Positions 31,973-40,186 are shown, counted from the first letter of the stretch. The stretch: DNA of 41,148 nucleotides from Halochromatium roseum (GCF_016653315.1 NZ_NHSH01000067.1:1-41148); one strand, 5' to 3'. Numbers and translations: made by a program. The notes: generated from the sequence alone by a model not told the origin.

Positions 31973-34900
31973 TTAGTCAAAGACGAATTCGTCTTCTTGC
32001 TCTGAGTCTAATAATGTAGACATATCCTCCTTCGTCTGGGCGCGGACGTCATCCACCATTCCATCCTCGTCCAGCTCAACCGCGCCGCCGCCGGCATCGA
32101 CGATGATGTTGCCTTCAGCCTCGGCCTCGTTCAGTCCCTCTTCCAAGGGCCGTTTGACGATGCCTTCGGCGATCAGATACGCCTCGGCCTTATCGGCGTC
32201 GACCCGCGCCAACAGTTCATAGCTGAGGTCACGAATCCCGTAGATGGTATGCAGCAGGAAGGCGAGCTTCAGGCACTGTTCGTCGGTCAGCTCGGCCAGG
32301 CGAGCAACGCTGGGGATGAACAGGGCATCGGCGACGATCAGCTCGCTCCTCTGCTTTTTCAGCAGATCATCGCGCTCGGGCAGATGGCTGCGGCGACCGA
32401 TATCGTGGAAGCAATAGAACCGGAAGCCGTTGCGACTGGCCCAATAGCTGATCTCGTCTAGGCTGGGCTGACGCTGGTGGGTACGCTCGAAATCGATGCG
32501 GACCTCGATCAACAGGCCGTTCTTGAGCGCCTGGGTCCCGTGCTCAAGGATGGTCGAGGCATCGCTGAGTCCGTCGAGGAGCAGCCAATCCAGGCTCTCG
32601 AGACCCTCGATCTGATCCAGGGCGATAGTCTGGATGGGCAGCTGGGTGAGCACACGCGCGCCCTCGCGCACTTCTCGCGGCAGTTGCTCAGCGGGCAGCG
32701 GCGCCAAGGTGCTACTCAGCCTCGGCTCCAGACAAGCATATAGGGTCGCGGGCTGGCCGTCGCCGAGCAGGGCGTGACGGAAGAGTTGCACCTGCTCGGT
32801 GTTGCTAAAGCGTTCCGGCTGCTCGACCTGGCTCTGTGGGTCGAAGGCGACGATCCCAAAGGCGCCGGTCTTGAGCAGGATCGGCAGGGCACCGCCGCGC
32901 AGCAGCTTGCTGCTGTTGTCGAGCACCACCAGCTTGCTGGGGAGTTTCCAGTTGAAGGCGTCGAGCTGGCGCGCCTCGGCCTTGGTGAGCGGGAGCGGCT
33001 CGGGCACACTGACCGCCATCGGCTCGGCCTCGCCGTCGAACCAGGCCTGGCCTTGTTTGTCGAGGGTCAGCGCCGCTGGCGGCTTATCCTCGCAATAGCG
33101 CTGCCAGATGGCGCGCATGGCGATCATGAAATGACGCGCGAAACGCTGGCTATCGCAGACCGGCGATTCGCGCAGTACTTGGCGCAGATGTTGGCGGATG
33201 GTGGCCAGGCTGTCGAGATCGCTGGCGAGCTCGATGACCCGCGCGCGGTATTCGTCCCAGCTCGAGACCACCAGCTCGGGCAACCCGGCATTCGTGAGAT
33301 GAGTCGCGCTGTGGCGGCCGGCGAAGGTCGGTCCAGGCAAGGTCACCACCGGCACGCCCATCAGTAGCGACTCGCAGGTGGTCAGGCCGCCTGAATAGGG
33401 CCAGGTGTCGAGGGCGATGTCGACGCGGTTGTAGGTGTTTAGCAGGGCCTGGTGAGGCTCGAAACCTTCGAGCAAAACGCGGTCACTCTCGATACCCTCG
33501 GCGGCGAACGCAGCGCGCATGCGCTCGCAGACTGGCTCGCTGTCGAAGGCCTTGCCCTTGAGCAGCAGGCGCGATCCCGGCAGCGCGTGCAGCAACTGCG
33601 ACCATTGGTGGATCAGCTCGGTATTGAGCTTGGTCGGGTTGTTGAAGCAGCCAAGGGTCAGCCTGCCCTGCTCAAGCGCCGGCAAGGGGCCAACCGGCGG
33701 CGCATAGGGCGTTGGATGGTAGACAATGTAATCATCCGGCAGGCGAATCAGCTTCTCGGTATAAAAGGCGTCTTCCGCAGCGCCTGGCGGGGTTTCGATG
33801 GCATCGCTGAGCAGATAATCAATGGCGTGAATGCCGGTGGTATTGATCAGCCCGCCAACCCATTTCACGATCAGTGGCGCCGGCTGCCGGGCGATCACCC
33901 GGGCGCGGGTGCCCCGGTTATGGCCCGCGAGATCGAACAGGATGTCGATGCGATCCTCGATCAGCTGCTCGTAGAATTCATCCTCGCTCATGGCGTGGAC
34001 CGGCGTCCACTGCGTGGCAAACCCCTTCAGCGCGCGAGTGATGACATCGCCTTGCGCGTGTGTCGGATAGAGGATGAGCTCGATCTCGTCGGGATGCAGC
34101 CGTCCTAAGGCGGCACCAATCATGTGACCGACTGGATGTGCGCGAAAGCCGTCGGAGTACATGCCGATGCGCAAGCGCCGATGCGCTGAGCGGTCTTCTG
34201 GTCGCGGGCGTGCGGGAACCCTGGTGGGCGCAAAGCGTGTTTGCCATTCCTGACTCAGCGCATACAGCTGCTCTCGACTCTTGGCCGGATCATAATGCGC
34301 CAAGGTGACGAGGTTGGAATAGGGCGTCGCATTCTTCTGGCCAACCGCATCTGTCGCCCGTCGATAAGCATCTTCTGCCGCCGGCAAGTCACTCAGGTCG
34401 CGATACACGGTGCCGAGGTTGTTCCAATAGCTCCAACTATTCGGCACTTTGACGAGCAGATCCTTGTAGACCTGCGCTGAGTCTTCAAGACGACCGACAT
34501 CACTCAGCAGCAGCCCTCGAAACTCCTGTAGCCGGCGATCATCATCCAGACTATGTTCAAGGGCAAGCTCAACCCCGGCCAGCGCCTGTTCGCGGCGCCC
34601 GGCATCGTTGTCAAGGTGGGCTTGCGCCCAAAGCGCCTGCGGCTGCTGCGGCTGCTCGGCCAGCACCGTCTGGGCGTGTTCGCTCGCGCGCTCGCTGTCG
34701 CCGAGATGGTAGCAGACCATCGCCAGCCAGGCTCTGGGTTCAAGGGCTTGCGGATCGAATGCGAGTGCGCGCGTCAGCGCGGCTTGCGCCTCATGCAAGA
34801 CGGGCTTTTGCAGCGTGCGCGCCAACAGCAGCCCGTAGTGGCGCCAGGCAGCGGCGTCCTCAGGCTGCCGCTCGGTGGCCCGGCGCGCCTTTTCCAGCGC

Positions 34901-34999
34901 CGCACTGGCAGCCTTGGCGGGATCAAGGGTGGTGACGGGACGTAACTGTTGCGGAGACAACCGGCGGGTTGCTCGCTGCCGGGAAGAAGACTTTGCCAT
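31973..34999 (-). CDS. TPR-OGT (SPINDLY/GT41) glycosyltransferase fused to an FkbM-like domain
   Basis: 1008 aa. Residues about 30-250 are TPR repeats. Residues 276-640 are a GT41 O-GlcNAc-transferase-like domain: IGMYSDGFRAHPVGHMIGAA carries the conserved His pair, ILFDLAGHNRGTRARVIARQ and DTWPYSGGLTTCESLLMGVP the second half (531-550). Residues about 675-940 resemble an FkbM methyltransferase (VVLDNSSKLL, FGIVAFDPQSQV, LSYELLARVDADKAEAYL). The last 40 residues are very acidic. GT41 enzymes put GlcNAc or other sugars on Ser/Thr of proteins; the gene lies directly downstream of flagellin, so flagellin is the likely target. Confidence 0.87.
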   Translation of the reverse strand: MAKSSSRQRATRRLSPQQLRPVTTLDPAKAASAALEKARRATERQPEDAAAWRHYGLLLARTLQKPVLHEAQAALTRALAFDPQALEPRAWLAMVCYHLGDSERASEHAQTVLAEQPQQPQALWAQAHLDNDAGRREQALAGVELALEHSLDDDRRLQEFRGLLLSDVGRLEDSAQVYKDLLVKVPNSWSYWNNLGTVYRDLSDLPAAEDAYRRATDAVGQKNATPYSNLVTLAHYDPAKSREQLYALSQEWQTRFAPTRVPARPRPEDRSAHRRLRIGMYSDGFRAHPVGHMIGAALGRLHPDEIELILYPTHAQGDVITRALKGFATQWTPVHAMSEDEFYEQLIEDRIDILFDLAGHNRGTRARVIARQPAPLIVKWVGGLINTTGIHAIDYLLSDAIETPPGAAEDAFYTEKLIRLPDDYIVYHPTPYAPPVGPLPALEQGRLTLGCFNNPTKLNTELIHQWSQLLHALPGSRLLLKGKAFDSEPVCERMRAAFAAEGIESDRVLLEGFEPHQALLNTYNRVDIALDTWPYSGGLTTCESLLMGVPVVTLPGPTFAGRHSATHLTNAGLPELVVSSWDEYRARVIELASDLDSLATIRQHLRQVLRESPVCDSQRFARHFMIAMRAIWQRYCEDKPPAALTLDKQGQAWFDGEAEPMAVSVPEPLPLTKAEARQLDAFNWKLPSKLVVLDNSSKLLRGGALPILLKTGAFGIVAFDPQSQVEQPERFSNTEQVQLFRHALLGDGQPATLYACLEPRLSSTLAPLPAEQLPREVREGARVLTQLPIQTIALDQIEGLESLDWLLLDGLSDASTILEHGTQALKNGLLIEVRIDFERTHQRQPSLDEISYWASRNGFRFYCFHDIGRRSHLPERDDLLKKQRSELIVADALFIPSVARLAELTDEQCLKLAFLLHTIYGIRDLSYELLARVDADKAEAYLIAEGIVKRPLEEGLNEAEAEGNIIVDAGGGAVELDEDGMVDDVRAQTKEDMSTLLDSEQEDEFVFD

Positions 35000-35123
35000 C
35001 TGGTGTTACCCGCATCCGGGGGGGCTTAGCGCGCGCAGCACACACCAAGCTGAAGAGATCGCTGCTTTCTCGCGTTATCGGAGGATAGCACGCAAGCCGG
35101 GGTGCAGCCGTCTAAACGAATTT

Positions 35124-35152
35124 AGGCCGGCCCGTTGATAACGGACCGGCCT
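35124..35152 (-). terminator. fliC: Hairpin downstream of flagellin gene, candidate terminator
   Basis: AGGCCGG pairs with CCGGCCT, and inside that CCGTT pairs with AACGG with a short loop (one C/A mismatch). It lies 48 bases past the stop codon on the minus strand. A T-run follows only weakly (AAATTCG), so it may work with the neighbouring hairpin at 35160-35180. Confidence 0.55.
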
Positions 35153-35159
35153 GGTCTAT

Positions 35160-35180
35160 GGCAGGGCACGTCGCCCTGCC
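35160..35180 (-). terminator. fliC: Second hairpin downstream of flagellin gene
   Basis: GGCAGGGC and GCCCTGCC form a perfect eight-base-pair stem with a five-base loop, 20 bases past the stop codon. No T-run follows. Together with the hairpin at 35124-35152 it is likely to end or stabilise the flagellin message. Confidence 0.5.
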
Positions 35181-35199
35181 AAGGTTGGTACATCAGCGC

Positions 35200-36999
35200 T
35201 TAGCCGAGCAGCGAGAGCACGTTCTGCGGCAACTGATTAGCCTGTGCCAAGACCGAGGTACCCGCCTGCTGCAGGATCTGGGCACGGGTCATATTGGCAA
35301 CCTCTAGCGCATAGTCGGCATCCTCGATGCGTGAGCGCGCACTGGACAGATTTGTCTGATTGGTGTCCAGGTTCGTGATGGCATCCTGGAAGCGATTCTG
35401 GATGGCGCCAAGATCGGAACGTAGGCTATCGACCTGAGCCAAGGCGCTGTCAAGGGTCGCTAGCGGGTCAACTACGATCTCATCGCCCTGCGTGACCTCC
35501 CCAGAGTCTGGGTCATAGGTGGCCGCGTAGTAGGTCGTGACCCCACCATTCACGTTTTCGATGATGTATTCACTCGCATCACCATTCACGTTCGTGTTTT
35601 GCAGTAGCGTATTGGTGCCTTCAAGGGCGAGCGAATCAAGGTTCGCAACCTGAGTACCGAGGTCGACCAAAGCCACGCCACCCGTCTCGACAATCGAAGC
35701 GTTATAGTAGGTGGTGTTGCCATCCGCATCCACATTGCGGACAAAATAGTCACCATCCTCGTTTTGCTGCAGCGTGTTTGTCCCGGCCAGCTGGCTATCG
35801 ACGGTGGCGCCTGCGGTAATGCCACCGCCAGTCGCGCTCATATCAACACCCACGCCGATCTGCGTTAGGAGTTCTTGTCCAGTCACCGCGACACCGGCTG
35901 TGTCCGTGCTGACACCACCCAGACTTTGTAGCGAGTGGCCTGCAGTGATTGAATCTGAAAAATCGACCGAGACCACTCCAGTGGTGTAATTGACAGTCGC
36001 CGCATAGAAGTTGCCATCCGCGTCTTCAGCATAATACTCCGAGGTGCCGCCGGCAGTATTGGCCTGATAGAGAGTGGTAATGTCTACAACATCAGCCGAT
36101 ATAGCAGCATTGCTTGCTTCTGTATACGTAACGAGGTTGTCATCGCCGTCCAGGAAATCTACACCAGCCGCGAAGGTTGCAACACTAGCCGCTAAAGTGA
36201 GTGCTGCCGAGCCAGTGATCGCTGTTCCAAGGCTAATCGTATTCGTATCGGCATCGAATGCCGCCTCATAGTAGTTACCACCGGTCATCAGGACAAGTTT
36301 ATTCGCGTAAGCATCGGCATCGGTGCCAGCTAGATCGCTATTGCCAACGTACTGATGAAAGTCCAAATTGTCCAGCTCAAAGGTAATATCTTCCCAATCC
36401 GCAGCTTGGACGCTCGTCACATCCGTCAGATTTAGCGGGGCAGCTGCGGTTAGATCTGAGCTAAACACCATGCTTCTAACATCAAGCTTGTCAACGTTCA
36501 ACGTTCCAGAGGTAATCTCTTCTAAGCCGATGTTGATCACCTCACCGTCATTCGCGCCGACTTGAACCTTAAATTGTGTTGTATTCTCTAACACCTTAAC
36601 GCCGTTGAAATCGGTCTCCCGCGAGATACGATCGATTTCATTGAGCCGCTGAGTAATTTCATCCTGGATGGACCCCAGGTCAGCGGAGGAGTTGGTCTCA
36701 TTGGCTGCTTGCACCGACAGCTCGCGGATGCGCTGCAGGTTATCGTTGACCTGATTCAGGGCGCCTTCCGCAGTCTGCGCGACAGAAATGCCGTCATTGG
36801 CATTCCGTTGGGCCTGGTTCAGGCCGGTAATCTGCGCGGTCATGCGGTTGGCGATGGCTTGGCCAGCGGCGTCGTCCTTCGCGCTGTTGATGCGCATACC
36901 GGAAGACAGGCGCTCCATGGCGGTGGCGAGTGATTGCTGGCTCTTGCCAAGATTGGACTGGGCAATCAGTGAGGTAATGTTTGTGTTAATGACGGACAT
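35200..36999 (-). CDS. fliC: Flagellin
   Basis: 599 aa from ATG at 36999, with a GGAAGGAG ribosome binding site nine bases upstream; frame extension to 37197 adds 66 unrelated residues. MSVINTNITSLIAQSNLGKS, then LATAMERLSSGMRINSAKDD and GISVAQTAEGALNQVNDNLQ are the conserved N-terminal D0/D1. LDSALAQVDSLRSDLGAIQN, RFQDAITNLDTNQTN and QILQQAGTSVLAQANQLPQN form the C-terminal D1/D0. The central 300 residues are a variable D2/D3 rich in Ala, Thr, Asp and Gly, with many Ser/Thr as possible glycosylation sites. Secreted through the flagellar type III route, so no signal peptide. The sugar genes around it probably modify it. Confidence 0.96.
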   Translation of the reverse strand: MSVINTNITSLIAQSNLGKSQQSLATAMERLSSGMRINSAKDDAAGQAIANRMTAQITGLNQAQRNANDGISVAQTAEGALNQVNDNLQRIRELSVQAANETNSSADLGSIQDEITQRLNEIDRISRETDFNGVKVLENTTQFKVQVGANDGEVINIGLEEITSGTLNVDKLDVRSMVFSSDLTAAAPLNLTDVTSVQAADWEDITFELDNLDFHQYVGNSDLAGTDADAYANKLVLMTGGNYYEAAFDADTNTISLGTAITGSAALTLAASVATFAAGVDFLDGDDNLVTYTEASNAAISADVVDITTLYQANTAGGTSEYYAEDADGNFYAATVNYTTGVVSVDFSDSITAGHSLQSLGGVSTDTAGVAVTGQELLTQIGVGVDMSATGGGITAGATVDSQLAGTNTLQQNEDGDYFVRNVDADGNTTYYNASIVETGGVALVDLGTQVANLDSLALEGTNTLLQNTNVNGDASEYIIENVNGGVTTYYAATYDPDSGEVTQGDEIVVDPLATLDSALAQVDSLRSDLGAIQNRFQDAITNLDTNQTNLSSARSRIEDADYALEVANMTRAQILQQAGTSVLAQANQLPQNVLSLLG

Positions 37000-37096
37000 G
37001 GTTCGCTCCTTCCGAGTACGTGGTGAAGGCGTCAGGGGGAGGTGTCTTACCGCCGGGGCCTGTCGCAAACGGCACCAGTGTTGGCCGTTGCCTGTA

Positions 37097-37123
37097 ATAA
37101 CGGCTGCGGCGGGCAAGTCTTGA
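37097..37123 (-). promoter_or_regulatory. fliC: Sigma-28 (FliA) promoter of fliC
   Basis: On the minus strand TCAAGACT (rc of 37116-37123), an 11-base spacer and GCCGTTAT (rc of 37097-37104) match the TAAAGTTT-N11-GCCGATAA consensus well: TCAAG is the usual gammaproteobacterial -35 and GCCG starts the -10. It lies about 97 bases before the start codon, leaving a 5' leader of about 90 bases. Confidence 0.72.
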
Positions 37124-37193
37124 GGGTTGTGCTGAATTTTTTTGTTGGTCTGCGCCAAGTCGGGACTCAGCGCACAGACCGGAGCATTCAGGC

Positions 37194-37220
37194 TCAAGTT
37201 TGGCCGCGGTTGGCCGATAG
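37194..37220 (+). promoter_or_regulatory. flaG: Sigma-28 (FliA) promoter of flaG
   Basis: TCAAGTTT at 37194-37201, an 11-base spacer and GCCGATAG at 37213-37220 are a near-perfect sigma-28 promoter on the plus strand. It points at flaG, whose ATG is 115 bases further on, and lies back to back with the fliC promoter at 37097-37123. Confidence 0.8.
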
Positions 37221-37334
37221 CCCTTTTCAGAAGACGTCTCGGTGGGCGCTGTGCCGCCCTCGCCTTCGGGGCTATCGGGCCGCGCTTCGCCCTAGCGTCC
37301 GATCTGCTAACCGTTTGACAAGGAGCCGATTCCC

Positions 37335-37721
37335 ATGTCCAGCGCCATTACCGATATCAGCCAAACCGCCCCCAACACCGCTCCGGTCAACCAGCTCAAT
37401 CCGCGCCAGCGCTTGGAGGGCTTGCTGCAGCAGGCGTTGCCCAGCGTCGGCAGCACGCTGGCGCAAGCGCAGAGTAATCAGGCCCCGGGCCGCACTGATC
37501 TGGAGGAGCCGCTGCAGCGGGTGAACGAGGTGATGAACAATTATGGCGTGCAGTTCGAGATGAGCGAGCCGCCCGGCGAACGCTTGATCACGCGTCTTGT
37601 GGATATCGAGTCGGGCGATGTGATCCGCCAGATTCCGCCGGAGGAGGTGCTGCGCATGGCCGAGAAGATCATGGAGATGACCCAGGCCGCGCGCGGTGAC
37701 TTGGTGAATCTTCAGGCTTGA
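37335..37721 (+). CDS. flaG: FlaG family protein
   Basis: 128 aa. The C-terminal 80 residues (EPLQRVNEVMNNYGVQFEMS, GERLITRLVDIESGDVIRQI, PPEEVLRMAEKIMEM) are the FlaG domain, with a natively disordered Ser/Gln-rich N-terminus. FlaG proteins affect flagellar filament length and lie beside flagellin in many bacteria. AAGGAG nine bases upstream of the ATG is a good ribosome binding site. It is divergent from fliC and likely co-regulated by sigma-28. Confidence 0.92.
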   Translation: MSSAITDISQTAPNTAPVNQLNPRQRLEGLLQQALPSVGSTLAQAQSNQAPGRTDLEEPLQRVNEVMNNYGVQFEMSEPPGERLITRLVDIESGDVIRQIPPEEVLRMAEKIMEMTQAARGDLVNLQA

Positions 37722-37778
37722 GGGGTTGGGGGTTGCTGGGGGCTCGGCGCCTGGCGGCTGGGTGCCTGCAGTCTTGAG

Positions 37779-38145
37779 GAAACTCAAACAGGATGCGACA
37801 GCCCCAACGCCCGTCTTCGTCGTCTGTGGGGCGAAACTAGCGGCACCCAGAGGTCATGGCCTTCTCGGGTACGCACATCGATGCGTTTGTCGGCGTAGCG
37901 TCGGCCGCTGTCGGCATCGCCGGTGATCTGCTGCAGTGCTTTGTCGAGCGAGCGGTAGGGGGTGTTGCAGTCGATCTCGGCGTGGATGGCCGGGAATCAT
38001 AGCGCGAGGAACTCGGGGAAGAAGCGCTCGAGGGCTTCTTTCCAGGGGCTGTCTTGGTCGTTTCTGGGGCCGCCTTCGTCGTGCTTGGGGCTGCCTTGGT
38101 CGTTATTGGTTGCGACCGTTGCAGCCGGGGTGTTGTCGGTGTTGG
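37779..38145 (-). pseudogene. N-terminal fragment of a DUF4351/Rpn-type protein, with stop codon
   Basis: The minus strand reads SPWKEALERFFPEFLAL, a TGA, then FPAIHAEIDCNTPYRSLDKA, LQQITGDADSGRRYADKRID and DGRWGCRILFEF, a usual start for Rpn/YhgA-like proteins (upstream sequence is a low-complexity TTETNTDN run). The in-frame stop and the frame change near 37835 break it. No complete gene continues from it; C-terminal fragments of the same kind lie at 38197-38604 and 39252-39540. Confidence 0.68.
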
Positions 38146-38196
38146 TTTCGGTGGTCGCCGTGGGCTGAGTTTAGCGGATTGGGCCAGCGCATTGTG

Positions 38197-38604
38197 TCAA
38201 GACGGAGGCTGAGACCGTAGCGCTTCGATCTGGGCAAGGCTCAGGCCGGTGGCTTGAGGGATCTGGCTGTCTTTGAGCAGACCGATACTAATGAGTTGCA
38301 AGGCGGTTTCCCGGTTGGCTTGTTGTCGGCCTTCTTCGAGTCCTTCTTGACGGCCTTCTTTGTGGCCTTCTTCACGCTCGCGTTCTGCCCAGTGTTGTCG
38401 ATTTTCGGCCAACATCGCTTTGTCCTCGACGAGTGAGTTGATCTGGGTAAGGTCGATCTGTGCACCAAGGCGCTGGAGATGACGCTTGAGCCAGCGGGTG
38501 ATGAGCCGATCGAGGCGGGCTTTGTTGGGGTCGGCCTGGATCAGGCGCACCAGCCGATCGACGGCGGCTTGCAGGGGGGTGCGATCGCCGGCATGCGCAG
38601 CTCT
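38197..38604 (-). pseudogene. C-terminal fragment of a DUF4351/Rpn-type protein
   Basis: AVDRLVRLIQADPNKARLDR, LITRWLKRHLQRLGAQIDLT, QINSLVEDKAMLAENRQHWA, then a RREEGHKEGRQEGLEEGR linker and ISIGLLKDSQIPQATGLSLA. This is the usual C-terminal half of these proteins. It begins abruptly at about 38604, where the MazF-like gene ends. A shorter parallel fragment at 39252-39540 shares AAVHRLVRLIQTDPNK and LKRHLQRLGAKIDLT. Confidence 0.75.
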
Positions 38605-38956
38605 ACTGATGGTCAAGGGGTTCCTGCAGTAAGCGTGCGAGATGTCGCCAGACCTCGTGCTGATCCGGCAGCGAGAGCTGGCCCAAGCGGCCACGCACCA
38701 GGCGGTGGTCTAATGTGAAGAGCTTGAAGCGCACCTTGGAGGGCGCCGGCAACCCGGCGCTGACCAGATCGGTGATCGGGCAGTCGAGGGGCCAGGGTGC
38801 GTTGGATTGGGAGGTGATCATGGCCATCACCGAGTGGCCGACAGGTGTGTTGAAGGCTTTGGCATCCGAGAGCACCAGCGCGGGCCGGTTTTTGGCTGCG
38901 TTACGGTCGGTGAAGGGAAACGGAACCCGCACCAGGGTGTAGCGCTCAAAGGTCAC
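38603..38956 (-). CDS. MazF/PemK-type endoribonuclease toxin
   Basis: 117 aa from GTG at 38956 (an ATG at 38977 would add seven residues). TFERYTLVRVPFPFTDRNAA, RPALVLSDAKAF, VMAMITSQSNAPWP and PSKVRFKLFTLDHRLVRGRL are the PemK/MazF beta-barrel motifs, including the RPALVL segment and the Thr/Ser of MITS that normally take part in RNA cleavage. The GTG start gives an 11-base overlap with the antitoxin stop. These toxins cut mRNA at specific short sequences. The antitoxin is AbrB-type and lies just upstream. Confidence 0.87.
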   Translation of the reverse strand: MTFERYTLVRVPFPFTDRNAAKNRPALVLSDAKAFNTPVGHSVMAMITSQSNAPWPLDCPITDLVSAGLPAPSKVRFKLFTLDHRLVRGRLGQLSLPDQHEVWRHLARLLQEPLDHQ

Positions 38957-39176
38957 GGTAGGCGGCCTCGTCGGCATCCCCAGCCCACTCGCCGAGCGTG
39001 CCTTGCAAGGCGTTTAGGTAATCAAGATCAAGCGGTTGTACCCGGCGCACCCGGGCGATGCCCTCTTCGACCATTTCCCAGAAGACGAAGTCGCCGGGTT
39101 CTACGTGCAGGGCGAGGCGTATCTCTTGCGGGATGGTCGTCTGCCCCTTGGTGGTGATTTTGACAATTTGGCTCAT
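38946..39176 (-). CDS. AbrB/MazE-type antitoxin
   Basis: 76 aa. SQIVKITTKGQTTIPQEIRL is the swapped-hairpin AbrB DNA-binding fold and LALHVEPGDFVFWEMVEEG completes it. The acidic C-terminal half (LGEWAGDADEAAYRDL) is the usual toxin-neutralising tail. GGAGG five bases before the ATG is a strong ribosome binding site. A palindrome just upstream (39196-39210) is a likely operator. It is co-transcribed with the MazF-like gene. Confidence 0.87.
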   Translation of the reverse strand: MSQIVKITTKGQTTIPQEIRLALHVEPGDFVFWEMVEEGIARVRRVQPLDLDYLNALQGTLGEWAGDADEAAYRDL

Positions 39177-39195
39177 GGTGCCTCCGAGCTGGTAT

Positions 39196-39210
39196 TACCG
39201 TATTACGGTA
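39196..39210 (-). promoter_or_regulatory. Palindromic operator of the MazE/MazF-like pair
   Basis: TACCGTATTACGGTA is a perfect 7-1-7 palindrome located 20 bases upstream of the antitoxin start. MazE/AbrB-type antitoxins normally repress their own promoter by binding such repeats, so this is the likely autoregulation site. Confidence 0.7.
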
Positions 39211-39251
39211 GCATTAGTGCCTCTGCTCTGGCCATCAGTTCCGCATCGTCA

Positions 39252-39540
39252 TTATTGGGAAACCCGGGACAGTGAATGAACCGGTGTGAGGTCGATCTTC
39301 GCGCCAAGGCGCTGGAGATGGCGCTTGAGCCAGCGGGTGATGAGCCGGTCGAGGCGGGTCTTGTTGGGGTCGGTCTGGATCAGGCGCACCAGCCGATGGA
39401 CGGCGGCTCGCAGGGAGGCGCGATCGCCTGAGGCGATCTCGACCTGGATGATGCCGCTGAGCGGGCTGTCGATGGCGCTGAGTTGTTCGGAAGTATCACG
39501 CCCTTCGTCGATGCACTCAGGGGCGTCGTAGCGCAACGTC
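39252..39540 (-). pseudogene. Short C-terminal fragment of a DUF4351/Rpn-type protein
   Basis: AIDSPLSGIIQVEIASGDRA, then SLRAAVHRLVRLIQTDPNKT and LKRHLQRLGAKIDLT, ends in a new tail VHSLSRVSQ. It matches the fragment at 38197-38604 in the shared part and stops short of the linker. The end of the VapC gene overlaps its upstream portion. It is not functional. Confidence 0.7.
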
Positions 39541-39891
39541 GTACTGAGCCCATCGGGCATCAGAGGAGACCGCAACCATGCCCTCGGTGCGGGCTTGCGC
39601 GATGATGAGCCGATCAAATGGATCTTCATGGATGCCGGGCAGCCTGCCCGTTTCGATGACATGCAGATCCTTGATCTCGAGTAGCGTCGCCCCGGCGCCG
39701 AGACATTCATCGCGAAAGCTGACGGGATCGACAGGCAGTTTCCCTGACCGGTGCTTGATCGCGACTTCCCAGACACTCGCGACGGACACCAGGGCACGGG
39801 TCGAGGCGATCAGTTCTCGCGTCTCCTTGCGCAGCCGGGCATCGCCCAGCAGCCACCAGAGCATGATCTGGGTGTCGAGCAACAGCGTCAT
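39517..39891 (-). CDS. VapC-type PIN-domain toxin
   Basis: 124 aa. LLLDTQIMLWWLLGDARLRK has the first acidic residue of a PIN domain, SVASVWEVAIKHRSGKLPVD the second, and HEDPFDRLIIAQARTEGMV with SSDARW the others. These acidic residues bind Mg for RNA cleavage. The overall length fits VapC. The gene overlaps its antitoxin by four bases (ATGA). The C-terminal AQYDVALRRP* overlaps a DUF4351-type relic. Confidence 0.9.
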   Translation of the reverse strand: MTLLLDTQIMLWWLLGDARLRKETRELIASTRALVSVASVWEVAIKHRSGKLPVDPVSFRDECLGAGATLLEIKDLHVIETGRLPGIHEDPFDRLIIAQARTEGMVAVSSDARWAQYDVALRRP

Positions 39892-40124
39892 GTGCCAGCG
39901 AACAGATTGGCGACCTCGGCATCCGACTCTTCGCTAAAGGCCGCATCGATCCCGATGCCGCGATCTGCCCAGATGCCGCAGTGGCGCAATCCGGCAGCGG
40001 GCGTGCAGGGGACCAACCGAACTTGGGCCTCACCGTGACTGGCGATCACAACCTCCTGACCGGCGAGCGCGGCTTTGACGAGTTTCGACAGCTGACTTTT
40101 GGCCTCAAGCATGTTGACTTGCAT
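39888..40124 (-). CDS. Phd/YefM-type antitoxin
   Basis: 78 aa. MQVNMLEAKSQLSKLVKAAL is the Phd/YefM N-terminal motif and VVIASHGEAQVRLVPCTP the second one. The C-terminal part (GIGIDAAFSEESDAEVANLF) is acidic and likely masks the VapC active site. GGAG upstream of the ATG is a weak ribosome binding site. An overlapping promoter and palindrome lie at 40144-40186. Confidence 0.88.
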   Translation of the reverse strand: MQVNMLEAKSQLSKLVKAALAGQEVVIASHGEAQVRLVPCTPAAGLRHCGIWADRGIGIDAAFSEESDAEVANLFAGT

Positions 40125-40143
40125 GGAAGGGTTGCTCCAAGCG

Positions 40144-40186
40144 CTAGACAGACTGACAGTCTAGGATGCTTAGCCAGTTTAGCCAA
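40144..40186 (-). promoter_or_regulatory. Promoter and operator of the Phd/VapC pair
   Basis: On the minus strand TTGGCT (rc of 40181-40186) and TAGACT (rc of 40158-40163), 17 bases apart, match a sigma-70 promoter reasonably (4 of 6 each). The -10 lies inside a palindrome AGACTG-A-CAGTCT at 40150-40162, itself nested in CTAGAC/GTCTAG repeats (40144-40164). Binding of the antitoxin there would block RNA polymerase. Confidence 0.62.

Noticed and set aside
36000-36500. Ser/Ala-rich plus-strand frames over flagellin
   Set aside because: They are shadows of the low-complexity central domain of flagellin.
37000-37197. 66-residue extension of flagellin
   Set aside because: Flagellin starts at MSVINTN; the upstream part contains the promoter and leader.
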